A DNA stretch of 64,000 nucleotides. Source: JABAAE01 sp036336715. Lineage in GTDB: Bacteria > Planctomycetota > Planctomycetia > Pirellulales > Pirellulaceae. The translations under genes were made by a program, and so were the position numbers. The stretch's first letter is position 1. Every line of letters starts with the position of its first letter. Shown here piece after piece: positions 17,800-26,998 of this stretch. The stretch is taken from positions 8,752 through 72,751 of the forward strand of contig JAYZFP010000177.1 of assembly GCA_036336715.1 (NCBI GenBank), given 5' to 3'. The notes beneath the pieces were generated by a model. That model was given only the letters and a program-made list of their open reading frames with translations. It was not told the origin of the DNA and made no database searches.

Positions 17800-18237
17800 T
17801 TACCAAATGGTGCGTTCCATCAGCAGACTGCAGATGCGTTTTCGACACGCATCGCCTGCAGGAATCGCCAATACAAGCAAGGGGCTGGGGATCCGACTAT
17901 CTAGCGTCAAAAAAAAGATAGCTTACTTTGAACCAATTCCACCGATCTTTGTCGAAATCAGATTAAAACATATAATAATGGAGCCTTGAGGGATCAGGCT
18001 CTGAGGTCGTCACGACTGGTGCAATCGTCAATACCATCCGGTTCTGGTTCGTGCCGCAAGAGCATCAAAACCAACTCCGCAATGGCCCAGGCGGCTGACA
18101 GACGCGCCTGGATCCGGCTCAAAGCCTGTTCAACCTGTATTCAACAGGGCCAATTACCAACCGGAAAGGATCCGGGATGGCTTCCATCATGTAATCGACT
18201 CCGCAGAGCTTTCCACCATTTCCCAAGACCCGACACC
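17800..18237. other. Intergenic region between kinase and DUF2617 genes
   Basis: This stretch separates divergent genes. It contains a good sigma70-like promoter pointing right (17949-17976) followed by about 250 nt of apparent leader. A reading frame is open from 17986, but its first 84 residues look random and do not belong to the DUF2617 family. A short inverted repeat (ctatct ... agatag near 17897-17920) lies before the promoter. Confidence 0.5.
17949..17976 (+). promoter_or_regulatory. Candidate sigma70-type promoter
   Basis: TTGTCG (4 of 6 matches to the -35 consensus) is followed after 16 bp by TATAAT (6 of 6). The surrounding sequence is AT-rich within a GC-richer window. It would drive the DUF2617 gene with a leader of roughly 250 nt. 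Confidence 0.5.
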
Positions 18238-18789
18238 TTGTTAACAGCACGACCCAAAATTGCCGAACTCTCGCTGACGGTCTTCGGGCGGGCCCTTCAT
18301 CCCGAGCTGTTTGAAACCCGGCAGAAATACGAAGTGTCCCGTTCCAATTACCATGCCAGTTTGGAAATCATCAACTCCGGACACGTGTTCTATTTTCAAA
18401 GTGGATTGACGCGTATCACCGAAGTTACTGCATCTTCCCACCACCCCCTGCCGACCAGTCGACTGATTGAATCCAGGCCGTTTCAGCCGGGGTTCCAAGA
18501 ATCGGTTGAGGAAAGGGGACAGGTCCGCTACCGCTCCGAATTCCAGATGGAAAAAGTGGAACCGGAGATGTTCTGGTCTTTCCAGAACGAGCTTGCCAAA
18601 TCCAGCCCACAGCACGGAATCATGCATCGCTTTGACTCCAGTGGAAGGATTCCGGTGGGCGGCATCAGTTTTGTACACACCGTCGCCCGCGAAAACTCCC
18701 TGCTGATTCAGGCCTTTCACACTTTCCCGGATGACCGGGCAATCGTCAAAACGCAGGCAGATTTCAAGATCAGCCCACCGCGACCCTGA
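18238..18789 (+). CDS. DUF2617 family protein
   Basis: The predicted product is 183 aa from a TTG at 18238, chosen because family members begin just before the conserved ARPKIAELSLTVFGRALHPELFE. This start puts that motif at residues 4-24. The frame is open upstream to 17986, but that extension looks non-coding. The rest is a compact domain with conserved Arg/Glu-rich beta segments (YEVSRSNYHASLEI, GQVRYRSEFQMEKVEPEMFWSF). There is no signal peptide. The family has no assigned function, and none can be inferred from the neighbours. Confidence 0.8.
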   Translation: MLTARPKIAELSLTVFGRALHPELFETRQKYEVSRSNYHASLEIINSGHVFYFQSGLTRITEVTASSHHPLPTSRLIESRPFQPGFQESVEERGQVRYRSEFQMEKVEPEMFWSFQNELAKSSPQHGIMHRFDSSGRIPVGGISFVHTVARENSLLIQAFHTFPDDRAIVKTQADFKISPPRP

Positions 18790-19106
18790 ATCACACCCCG
18801 CGTTCTTTTGCCAGGACGGGCCTCCCGTTCTTTGAACAGCCCCGCTCCATCACAGGAGTTCATGACGCGCTTTGTTGTTGCAGCGGCACGATCATCCGAT
18901 GGCTCGCGGTTCCAGGCTGCAGGTTGCAGACCCCGTTCAGTCTTCGAGGCAATCATCAGCGAATCGATGATCGCGCGGGCCCCAGCCCCACGCGATCTTC
19001 TTACGTCTGCCGACGAACTCCCTCGTTGTTCAAATCTGTATCCTGAAACCCTCCTTCTGAACCTATTCATTCGATTTGCTGTGATGACGCGTGAACACGA
19101 CTGCCC
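18790..19106. other. Convergent intergenic region
   Basis: This stretch lies between the 3' ends of the DUF2617 and GGDEF genes. Short open frames here lack motifs and I support none of them. I see no clear hairpin terminator. Confidence 0.5.
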
Positions 19107-20540
19107 CTAAAGCCGTGTACTGATAATACCTGAGCTGTCGATCGGCACTGCAGCACGGGGGTTCTTGAGCACCTGCTTTTTGGAATCTCCGGCCTTGAGC
19201 TGAATCACCTTCATGGACTGAACATAAAACAGCGTATTTTCTTCTGCCAACATCACATCAGTATTGATTTCGAAAAACAGCCTGCGGCAGACGTGCTCCG
19301 CATCCTCGAGCGAGGTAAACGGGAGCAGCAGACCAAATTCCAGCTCGGAAAACCACGTGATCACGTCGGATTCTCGCAGGGATTTTCTCAGTTTTTCCCC
19401 AACGTTGCTGATCTGCTGCCCGACCTCCTCCTTTGAAAACGAAGGACACTCCGAATGACCAACCTTGACCAAGCCCAGGCACAAATCCATGCCGTAACGG
19501 GCGGATTCATAGATTCTTCGCGAAAGTTCCTTGTCAAAGACCTTCCGATAGGTCAAACCGGTAACCGGTTCCACGTCGTGTGGCATCGACTGGGCTTCGT
19601 CAAAAATGGAATGAGTCAACGTGAGCGTTTCAGCCGCGTTACCGTGCACTGCATCCTGCTTGCTTAAACGGCTTGAAAATACCTGGTTCCGACCTCCCCG
19701 CTTGGCGGCATACATGGCAATGTCCGCCCGTTCAAGAATCGAACTTTCATCGTCAGTCGAATCAATCTCGGTCACACCAATACTGACGCTGACCTTTTGT
19801 GGGCAGGAAATCACCTGGTCAGAGATCTGGTCGACCGTGGAGCGAATTCTTTCCGCAACGATCAGGGCTTCCGCGAGACAGGTGTCGGGCAGCAGGACTG
19901 AAAATTCCTCGCCTCCAAAACGGGCAACCAGATCGGCATCCCGCAGACATTTCTGAATGGACCCCGCAATGGTCTGCAAAACGGTATCCCCGACGTTGTG
20001 GCCATACTGGTCGTTAAAATTTTTGAAGTAATCAATGTCAATCATCAGTACCGACAGGGTACGATCGTGCCTCAGGGTTTCCGACATCCGTTTCCCGATT
20101 TCAATGTCGAAAGCCCGACGGTTGGCGATCTGGGTCAGGGGATCAGTCAGTGCCAGTGAATTCTGCTTGGCCAGCAACCGGTGCACCTGCTTTTCCCTGG
20201 TGGACGCAATCAGACCAATTACCGCACCCGTGGTTCCCAGCGTGCACCCCCAAAGCACAAGATTGAGGAATTCAGCCGGGGAATGATCGGTCCAGGCGAA
20301 ACAGAAAACGCAAATCAACAGACAGACCCCGACCACGGTGAACGCGCTCGATTTCTTCCAGCCCAACAACATGGAACTGATGACAACGGGAACAAAAGAG
20401 ACGCTCTGCAGGCTGACCCGCAGATCGGGAAATCCGGCATAAATTGCGCCCAGGGTGCCCATCGCAAACGTCAGCAGAACTTCAACCTTGTAACGTTGAA
20501 AGCCGGAGAGGGACCAGAGATTGGGGGCCAGCTGATTCAC
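19107..20540 (-). CDS. Membrane diguanylate cyclase with tandem GGDEF domains, second degenerate
   Basis: The predicted product is 477 aa from a GTG start. Residues 20-115 contain about four transmembrane helices. The first GGDEF domain begins at DPLTQIANRRAFD (133-145); its active site is GGEEF (209-213), and the RxxD inhibitory site for c-di-GMP is present (Arg200-Asp203). A second GGDEF-like domain begins at EPVTGLTYRKVFD (324-336), but its signature position reads SELEF (398-402), so it should not make c-di-GMP. The first domain should. The paralogous second half may be a sensory or dimerisation unit. Downstream effectors are not in the window. Confidence 0.9.
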   Translation of the reverse strand: MNQLAPNLWSLSGFQRYKVEVLLTFAMGTLGAIYAGFPDLRVSLQSVSFVPVVISSMLLGWKKSSAFTVVGVCLLICVFCFAWTDHSPAEFLNLVLWGCTLGTTGAVIGLIASTREKQVHRLLAKQNSLALTDPLTQIANRRAFDIEIGKRMSETLRHDRTLSVLMIDIDYFKNFNDQYGHNVGDTVLQTIAGSIQKCLRDADLVARFGGEEFSVLLPDTCLAEALIVAERIRSTVDQISDQVISCPQKVSVSIGVTEIDSTDDESSILERADIAMYAAKRGGRNQVFSSRLSKQDAVHGNAAETLTLTHSIFDEAQSMPHDVEPVTGLTYRKVFDKELSRRIYESARYGMDLCLGLVKVGHSECPSFSKEEVGQQISNVGEKLRKSLRESDVITWFSELEFGLLLPFTSLEDAEHVCRRLFFEINTDVMLAEENTLFYVQSMKVIQLKAGDSKKQVLKNPRAAVPIDSSGIISTRL

Positions 20541-21010
20541 GGATGAAAGTACTTGAGGATTTACTTGCTGAATGCCTGAAGGTTAGTCCAGAAACGCCCA
20601 GGAAGTTGATCGTTTTGTGATTTCAGGATGAAATCCCGGCCATTGATTCTCCACCGATCTGTTAAAAACCACAGAATCCAACCCCAACCTCAACAGGATG
20701 TGGCCTGATGAAAACATGTTGTTTTTTTTCAACCGACCGGACAGCCCCTCTGCCGGTTGCTCCCACTCCACCTCCAAAATGCCAACCGCGCAGAAGCGAG
20801 ACCGGGAGTCCATCGCTGGAAACAGCATGGGCAAGCCGAAACCAGGTATGCGGAGGCCCTCGCCCCGGAATTGGAAGAATCCGTCGCAGACTGCAGGGGG
20901 AGCTATCCTGAAAAGGTCCTGGACCGATCGCCTGCCACCGCCTGGACGCCGAACAGAATGGGCAGGAAAAAACAACTGAGCCATTTTTCAAATGGCTTCC
21001 GGTCCGAAAA
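20541..21010. other. Intergenic region without a supported gene
   Basis: About 470 bp lie between the GGDEF gene start and the TPR gene end, both minus strand. Short frames such as 20583-20984 (minus) are Arg/Gly/Pro-rich without motifs and overlap equally long frames on the other strand. The promoter of the GGDEF gene is expected here but is not obvious. Confidence 0.5.
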
Positions 21011-21928
21011 CTATTTCGTGTAAGCGGATTCTCTTTCGAAAGATTTTTTCATCGCCTGCCGCAATACGGGGTATTTATCCGGGTCGATGGCCATTGCACT
21101 GTTCAACCATTTTTTGGCCTGCTCGTAGTCGCCTTGGCGTGCATAGGCGGCAGCCAGAGTCCCCAGCAAATCATCTTCCTTCCACTTGGTCAGCTCACAG
21201 GCCGTTTTGGCAAGGTCCACCGCCTTTTCGGCGTCAATGAAATCCTGGTCATCAGCGGTAGCCAACAGCCAGGCCTTGCTTCCATAGGCGTAAGCATAAT
21301 TGGGTGCCAACTGGATCGCTTCATCAAAATCCTTCATTGCATCGGCAAAACGGCCAAGTTCGCGAAGTGCGATTCCACGGTTGTTCATGAAGCCAATGTT
21401 GTTTGGACTCATTTTCAACGCCATTTCGTAGTACTCGAGGGCCTTTTCATAATTTTCCTGCCGATGGTAAACCGTGCCCAGGCTGTTGTAGTAGGAGGAT
21501 TCCTGGTCGTTGATCTGGATGGCAAATTCGATATCCCGAATTGCTTTTTCATATTCCCGTCGTTCCCGCCAGGCGATTCCACGGTGATGATAATTCTTGG
21601 CTTCCGGGGATTCGCTGATGGCAGCCGTAAAATGGGATACCGCTTTTTCCATCGGTAGAAAATAGTCTTTTTTCATCCAGCCGTGCTTGCCTCGAAAGTG
21701 ATACCACTTGCCATTGGCACCATCGACAGTAAAGACTTTTCCAAGTTCAACGACGCCCACCACGTCTTTTCCAAGCTTGAATTCCGCTCCCCAGACGACG
21801 GTCATCACTCGTCGCCCTACCAGGGGATCTTTTTCTTCCGGTTGACCGGCTGCTTCTTCCTGCGACAGGGCCTGGCTGGCGCTGATTGCGTAGAGACAGA
21901 ATAAAACGGCAAATTGATTCCGGAACAT
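21011..21928 (-). CDS. Secreted SH3-like and TPR-repeat protein
   Basis: The predicted product is 305 aa. Residues 1-22 form a signal peptide (MFRNQFAVLFCLYAISASQA). Residues 38-95 resemble a bacterial SH3 module (VGRRVMTVVWGAEFKLG, KWYHFRGKHGWMKKDY). At least four TPR units follow, with typical spacing: NYHHRGIAWRERREYEKAI, YYNSLGTVYHRQENYEKAL, FMNNRGIALRELGRFADAM and TLAAAYARQGDYEQA. It probably acts as a protein-protein scaffold outside the cytoplasm. The ATG at 21928 follows AGGAAA; an in-frame TTG lies at 21943. No operon partner is evident. Confidence 0.85.
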   Translation of the reverse strand: MFRNQFAVLFCLYAISASQALSQEEAAGQPEEKDPLVGRRVMTVVWGAEFKLGKDVVGVVELGKVFTVDGANGKWYHFRGKHGWMKKDYFLPMEKAVSHFTAAISESPEAKNYHHRGIAWRERREYEKAIRDIEFAIQINDQESSYYNSLGTVYHRQENYEKALEYYEMALKMSPNNIGFMNNRGIALRELGRFADAMKDFDEAIQLAPNYAYAYGSKAWLLATADDQDFIDAEKAVDLAKTACELTKWKEDDLLGTLAAAYARQGDYEQAKKWLNSAMAIDPDKYPVLRQAMKKSFERESAYTK

Positions 21929-22053
21929 AACGATTTCCTGCAAACCTGTGAGTAAAGTGCGGCAACAAAAATCGGGTTTGTTATGTCACACGACGGTATT
22001 CGATGCAAGACGAACCAGCCGGGGCAGTTTTGCGGGGTCCGGCCCACCAGAAA

Positions 22054-23319
22054 TTAATCCTTCAGATCTGTCCCGCAGCCGGGAATTTCACTGGTAACGT
22101 ACCTGCCATCCCGAATTTCCGCCGGGTGAACAAAGTACTTTCGCAGGTGCGGGATATGTTCCAGGAAAAGCTTTTTGTGGCCCAGCGCAATATGATTAAA
22201 AAGCACCAACTGCTGGTGGATCTGACCCATATCGCCTACATGCGGAATCACCTGCACCGGGTAGCGGGTAGCGAGGATGGCAACCGCCAGGTATTCGCTG
22301 ATCCCGGCCAACCGCGTGCAGTCCGCCTGCACCACGCCAACCGCTTGGGCCTCGAGAAAATTCTTCCACAGGATACGGTTGGCCACACATTCACCCACCG
22401 CTACGGGTACCGGGGCAATCTGCTTTGCAATCTCAGCATGCCCGAGGACATCATCCGGTTGCGTAGGTTCCTCGACCCAGTTGAGGTTCAGGTCTGACAT
22501 CCGTCGACACGTTTCAATGGCGGTGGGGACACTCCAGGCCTGGTTGGCGTCGATCATCAGTTTCACATTCTCGCCAACGGCCTCCCGGATCATTCGCAGT
22601 CGCCTGATATCGTGCTCCGGGTAGGGACTGCCCACTTTCAGTTTCATGGCGGTGAATCCACGCTCGACCGCCCGCAGGGCATTCTCGCGGATCCGCTCAT
22701 CACTGTATTGGAACCAGCCTACCGAGGTATCGTATCCCGGGTACCCCTGTTCCAGCACCTGCTGACGGGAGGCCCGACTTCCCCGCTGTTCGTCGAGAAT
22801 CGCGATGGCTTGGTCCCGGGTCAGCACATCTTCGAGGTAGGAAAAATCAATCAGGTTGGCCAGTTCCCGCGACTCCAGGTCCAGCAGGAGTCTCCACAGG
22901 GGCACTTGCCGGTGCTTGGCCCAGAGGTCAAAGCAGGCGATCGTAATGGACGCCAGGGCAGAGTGAATGACTCCCTTGTGGGGACCCAGCCATCGGAGAG
23001 CCTGGTGCTCGGCCAGAGACCGCTGCACGCTTCCGAATTCCGCCATCAATTCTTCAATTTCACGCCCCAGGAGGGGCCGCACCAACAGTCGAATCGCTTC
23101 GCAAATCAACTCGTTACCCGCACCGAGGGTGTAGGCCAGTCCCGTCCCTGACAAGCCGGAATCGGCATGCAGCCGGGTCACTGCATAACCATACTGGGGA
23201 TCGGTATGAACCGCGTCGGACCCGGCGCCCTCCTCGAGCTCAAAACGTCGGTCCTGGGCATCAAATTTATGAATGGTCGTCAAGAAAGTCTCCTCATCAC
23301 AAACGGCGAATTCAGCCAT
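22054..23319 (-). CDS. L-fuconate dehydratase (enolase superfamily)
   Basis: The predicted product is 421 aa. It should dehydrate L-fuconate to 2-keto-3-deoxy-L-fuconate in L-fucose breakdown. The N-terminal capping domain carries the family-specific GSDAVHTDPQYG and GLAYTLGAGNE. The barrel shows the catalytic set: Lys226/Lys228 in MKLKVG, Asp257 and Asn259 in IDANQ, Glu283 in WVEEP, Glu310 in VGE and His360 in PHVGD. The ATG at 23319 gives the family N-terminus; the frame runs further to 23454 without homology. It is divergent from a Gfo/Idh/MocA oxidoreductase 72 bp away, so the two may share control. Fucose would fit a bacterium using fucose-containing algal polymers. Confidence 0.88.
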   Translation of the reverse strand: MAEFAVCDEETFLTTIHKFDAQDRRFELEEGAGSDAVHTDPQYGYAVTRLHADSGLSGTGLAYTLGAGNELICEAIRLLVRPLLGREIEELMAEFGSVQRSLAEHQALRWLGPHKGVIHSALASITIACFDLWAKHRQVPLWRLLLDLESRELANLIDFSYLEDVLTRDQAIAILDEQRGSRASRQQVLEQGYPGYDTSVGWFQYSDERIRENALRAVERGFTAMKLKVGSPYPEHDIRRLRMIREAVGENVKLMIDANQAWSVPTAIETCRRMSDLNLNWVEEPTQPDDVLGHAEIAKQIAPVPVAVGECVANRILWKNFLEAQAVGVVQADCTRLAGISEYLAVAILATRYPVQVIPHVGDMGQIHQQLVLFNHIALGHKKLFLEHIPHLRKYFVHPAEIRDGRYVTSEIPGCGTDLKD

Positions 23320-23391
23320 TTTGGAATACGCGGCAAATTCAGCTAAAGTGGAGGGTGTTCCAACCTGCTTCTCCACGAAACACAACTCAAG

Positions 23392-24492
23392 ATGAGCCCT
23401 CAAGAATATCGCATCTGCGTCATTGGACATACAGGCCGCGGAAATTATGGACACGGGATTGATACCGTGTGGCTGGAGTTACCCCGTACCCGGGTGGTCG
23501 CTATAGCGGATGCCGAACCGGCAGGCCTGAAAAACTCGATGAAAAGACTTGAGACGGAGAACGGCTACGCCGACTACCGAAAGATGCTGGAAAAGGAAAA
23601 ACCGGACATCGTGGCGGTCTGTTCCCGCTGGCTGGACCAACACCGCGAGATGGTCCTCGCCGCAATCGAGGCCGGTTGCCATATCTACATGGAAAAACCA
23701 TTCTGCAGGAACCTCGAAGAAGCCGACGAAATCGTCAGGGCCTGCGAAAAAAACCGGACCAAGCTGGCGATTGCCCATCAAACCCGTTACAGCCCCAAAC
23801 TGCCACTGGTCAAGCGGCTTCTGGAAGAGGGAGCGATCGGCAAAGTCCTCGAAATCAGGGGCCGGGGAAAAGAAGATCGTCGCGGTGGTGGGGAGGACCT
23901 TTGGGTTCTTGGCAGTCACGTGATGAACCTGATGCAATATTTCGGTGGGGAGGCAGACTGGTGTTTTGCCGAAGCGCTGCAGTCAGGTCACCGGGTCAGC
24001 CGCAAGGATGTTGCCGAGGGAGCCGAAGGTATCGGCCCGCTTGCCGGAGACCAGGTCAGGGCCATGTACGGGCTGCAGGAGGGAATCACCGGTTATTTTG
24101 CATCCCGGAGAAACTGCCCCGGTGGCAGGTTTGGAATTCAGATCTTCGGTTCAACCGGGGTGATCGAAGTTCTGACCGGTTATGTGCCCGATGTCTTTGT
24201 TCTGAACGATCCCAGCTGGAGCCCTGGCAGGAGCAAAAAAAACTGGCAGCCAATCTCATCGGAGGGAGTTGGAAAACCGGAACCCCTTGGACGAAACGGA
24301 CTGCACGCTGGAAATATCGCCGCCTGCCGGGACCTGCTGAGTGCCATCGAGGAAGATCGACTGCCGGAATGCAACCACTACGAAGCCCGTGCCACCGTCG
24401 AAATGATTGCCGCCGTTTTTGAATCCCACCGACAGGCAAAACCGGTCTCCCTCCCCCTTTCCAACCGAGCCAACCCCCTGACACTCCTCTAA
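23392..24492 (+). CDS. Gfo/Idh/MocA family NAD(P)-dependent oxidoreductase
   Basis: The predicted product is 366 aa. The N-terminal Rossmann fold begins YRICVIGHTGRGNYG, with a G-x-x-x-x-G-x-x-G arrangement rather than the classic GxGxxG. YMEKPF carries the EKP motif (Lys at about residue 102) typical of the family. The substrate is likely a sugar or sugar acid but cannot be specified. There is no Tat signal, unlike many planctomycete paralogues, so it is cytoplasmic. It is divergently transcribed from the L-fuconate dehydratase gene across a 72-bp gap, suggesting a shared sugar pathway. Confidence 0.9.
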   Translation: MSPQEYRICVIGHTGRGNYGHGIDTVWLELPRTRVVAIADAEPAGLKNSMKRLETENGYADYRKMLEKEKPDIVAVCSRWLDQHREMVLAAIEAGCHIYMEKPFCRNLEEADEIVRACEKNRTKLAIAHQTRYSPKLPLVKRLLEEGAIGKVLEIRGRGKEDRRGGGEDLWVLGSHVMNLMQYFGGEADWCFAEALQSGHRVSRKDVAEGAEGIGPLAGDQVRAMYGLQEGITGYFASRRNCPGGRFGIQIFGSTGVIEVLTGYVPDVFVLNDPSWSPGRSKKNWQPISSEGVGKPEPLGRNGLHAGNIAACRDLLSAIEEDRLPECNHYEARATVEMIAAVFESHRQAKPVSLPLSNRANPLTLL

Positions 24493-24651
24493 AAAACGGT
24501 ATTGCCAAGGACGACCGTTAACGGAATGGGTCCCGTTGAGGGAATGGGATCAGCCGACCAACAGGATGGTGAAACCGGAAACTGAATCCTGATTTTGCAA
24601 CGACTCCGTCAATTGCCGGAACCGGTTTCCGAGTCACCGCCCGATCGAACG

Positions 24652-26571
24652 TCATTCGTTCAGCGTACGGAAATCCCCTTCCCGCCTGGTGAATCCCGAC
24701 CGATCGAGGTATTCACATAACGGAACCGCGTATTTCCGGGTCGTCTCCAGGCAATCCCGGATATCCGCCATGGTGAGCTGCGACTGGTTGGCAAACAGGG
24801 CTCTCAACCTGGTCCGGATGGATTCAACCACTTCAAAATGCAGGTAAAAATCGGTATTGATCTCAACCAGGTCACCATTGTTGACAGCCAGAGCAACCAA
24901 CTGTGGAACAGACTCCCTGTTACGGGTAGCCCGTTTTTGGCACTCGGCAACTCCAGGGGGTGTCAATCCATCCCCACGAAACCAGCTGACAATATTGTTC
25001 AGCAGCGCCTGCTCATTCTTGGAAAGCTTGGGGCCACAACCGGTCAGGCCGATCCCGGTAGGAGAAAGCCGGATTCGGTCCTCTGCTTTCATCCGATCCA
25101 CAACAGCAGCAATCAGGGCCTCTTCACCGAGGTAGGCAAAACCGCTCAGGAAAGATTTTCGATCAATCATCGAGCGGAGAGGATTCAACTCATGCTGTTT
25201 CTTGAGAGCCGCTGAAACACGATTTACAATCCGCTCGATCACTGCCACATGCACACAGAGTGAACGGGTGGGAGAAATTTGTATCTCGGTCATCGTTCCG
25301 GTTTTCCCCAGCTCCTGGTACACCGCTGCGGTATCCCGGATACCCGCAGTCCTCGCCAGCGTGGGGTGCGTCCAATTTTCCGTTTCGGCAAAAAACAGTG
25401 CCGCAGATGCCCGCTGGACGGGATCCGGGTCCAGCAGCATGTTGACATATTTCAGGTCCGTCTCGTCAGGTTTCTGAATCCGCCTCGCATCCGGATTGAT
25501 CACCTGGCCCCCGCCAATGGTGGTGACGGGAGATTCACTTCGAAGGACAAAGGGCTGGTTCCAGGTAGTGACCGCCGGTTCGCTGAGAAAAAGCTGGGCC
25601 GGAGCAGATTCGCCAGGATTCAACTTTTCCCGATCGAGGAAGCGGACATTGCAGATGATTTCCGCCGAGCCGACATGCAAACGGACCCGCCCCCTGTCCC
25701 GGATGGGCCGGGTGGAATCCTTGAGCGCCACCAGGTTCACCGTCAGAAGCCGGCTTGGCACGAGGTGCCCCTTGGCGGTCAGCTCCTGCCCCCGCTCTGT
25801 TTCGTTGTGGTGAATGCCCGCCAGGTTGATGGCCGCCCGCTGCCCCCGGTGAACCTGGTCAACCGCGTGCGTATGATTCTGCAGGCTTCTCACCCGCACG
25901 GGAACATTGCCGGGCTGAACCAAAAGCTCATCCCCCACATCCACCTGTCCACTGGCCACACTTCCGGTCACCACTGTACCATGTCCCTCCATGGCAAAAG
26001 TCCGATCAATCGGCATACGAAAGGGAGCTTCCATCCCGGTCAGCCTTCCCGACTGGACCACCCGGCTACCCGCCTCGGTCAGTGCCGCCTTGAGTTCTCC
26101 AATGCCCTCACCGGTATGACTGCTGGTTCGAATCATCGGAGCCTCCGCCAGGAACGTCCCTTCCACCAGCGAGCGGACTTCGTCTTCTACCAGCTCAATC
26201 CAGTCGGGATCGACGGTGTCGACCTTGGTAATGGCAATCACGCCCGCTGGCAGGTTGAGCATTCGCAGGATATCGAGATGCTCCCGGGTCTGCTGCTTGA
26301 TCGAATCGTCTGCGGCGACTACGAGCATGGCAACATCCATGCCCGTCGCACCGGCAAGCATGTTGCGAACAAATTTTTCGTGCCCCGGAACGTCGACAAC
26401 CCCCATGCGAAACTCCCCCAGTTCCAGCAAAGCAAAACCGAGTTCAATCGTAATTCCCCGTTTTTTTTCCTCCGGCAAACGATCCGTATTCACGCCGGTC
26501 AACGCCCGGATCAGTGACGTTTTCCCGTGATCGATATGCCCGGAGGTCCCCAGGATCAGGTCGGTACTCAT
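24652..26571 (-). CDS. selB: Selenocysteine-specific translation elongation factor SelB
   Basis: The predicted product is 639 aa, the usual SelB length. SelB delivers Sec-tRNA(Sec) to UGA codons marked by a SECIS hairpin. The GTPase domain has GTSGHIDHGKT (G1), DVPGHEKF (G3) and ITKVD (G4). The SelB-type EEKKRGITIELGFA switch distinguishes it from EF-Tu. Two EF-Tu-like beta-barrel domains follow, with a SelB-specific third domain. The last 220 residues hold winged-helix repeats (for example LLNNIVSWFRGDGLTPPGV, IRDCLETTRKYAVPL) that bind the SECIS in the mRNA. selA, selC and selD are not in the window. Its presence shows this organism can probably insert selenocysteine. Confidence 0.95.
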   Translation of the reverse strand: MSTDLILGTSGHIDHGKTSLIRALTGVNTDRLPEEKKRGITIELGFALLELGEFRMGVVDVPGHEKFVRNMLAGATGMDVAMLVVAADDSIKQQTREHLDILRMLNLPAGVIAITKVDTVDPDWIELVEDEVRSLVEGTFLAEAPMIRTSSHTGEGIGELKAALTEAGSRVVQSGRLTGMEAPFRMPIDRTFAMEGHGTVVTGSVASGQVDVGDELLVQPGNVPVRVRSLQNHTHAVDQVHRGQRAAINLAGIHHNETERGQELTAKGHLVPSRLLTVNLVALKDSTRPIRDRGRVRLHVGSAEIICNVRFLDREKLNPGESAPAQLFLSEPAVTTWNQPFVLRSESPVTTIGGGQVINPDARRIQKPDETDLKYVNMLLDPDPVQRASAALFFAETENWTHPTLARTAGIRDTAAVYQELGKTGTMTEIQISPTRSLCVHVAVIERIVNRVSAALKKQHELNPLRSMIDRKSFLSGFAYLGEEALIAAVVDRMKAEDRIRLSPTGIGLTGCGPKLSKNEQALLNNIVSWFRGDGLTPPGVAECQKRATRNRESVPQLVALAVNNGDLVEINTDFYLHFEVVESIRTRLRALFANQSQLTMADIRDCLETTRKYAVPLCEYLDRSGFTRREGDFRTLNE

Positions 26572-26998
26572 TAACTCAAGCTTTCATTCCTTTGAATCAG
26601 CGACCCCTTTCGCCCACCACAGGTTCCTTGCGGTTGCCCTGTTCAACGGCTTACGCAAAGCCACGGGCAATCCGGATGGACCCTGAACGGAGGGAATCTC
26701 CGAAAACACGTTCCCCAGAAGGAATCTACCGGTCTGCGTCAGCCATTTCAAAGCCGAACCCGATCGATCGGTCGCGCACTGACGGGTAGGCCGGAAGATT
26801 AAAAACGAATATTCTATTCTAGGAAATTTGGAGACTTCGTCCATCAACCCGCCCATCCGGTGAATACCCAGGTTGCTGAATTCGAAGTGGAAGACGGATC
26901 ATCGGTGCCCGAAAAAAAGCCCCTGCAGCAGTGAATGCGGCAGTACGCCGGATTCTGAAACGTAGCCAAGGAACCATCGCAAGAAAAAAAGGAAGACC
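26572..26998. other. Divergent intergenic region upstream of selB
   Basis: About 430 bp separate selB (minus) from the SRPBCC gene (plus). I looked for a tRNA-Sec gene here and for T-arm and TCA-anticodon patterns and found none. An AT-rich patch around 26805-26830 (aaaaacgaatattctattct) is the likeliest promoter area for either gene, but no clear -35/-10 pair stands out. Confidence 0.5.

Noticed and set aside
20583..20984. 133-aa minus-strand ORF between the GGDEF and TPR genes
   Set aside because: Arg/Gly/Pro-rich, overlaps equally long frames on the other strand, and has no motif or ribosome binding site.
25279..26517. 412-aa plus-strand ORF opposite selB
   Set aside because: Antisense to a clear SelB, with a Arg/His/Pro-rich random-looking translation.
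24493..26998. tRNA-Sec gene next to selB
   Set aside because: I looked at both flanks for T-arm and TCA-anticodon patterns and found no cloverleaf-like sequence.
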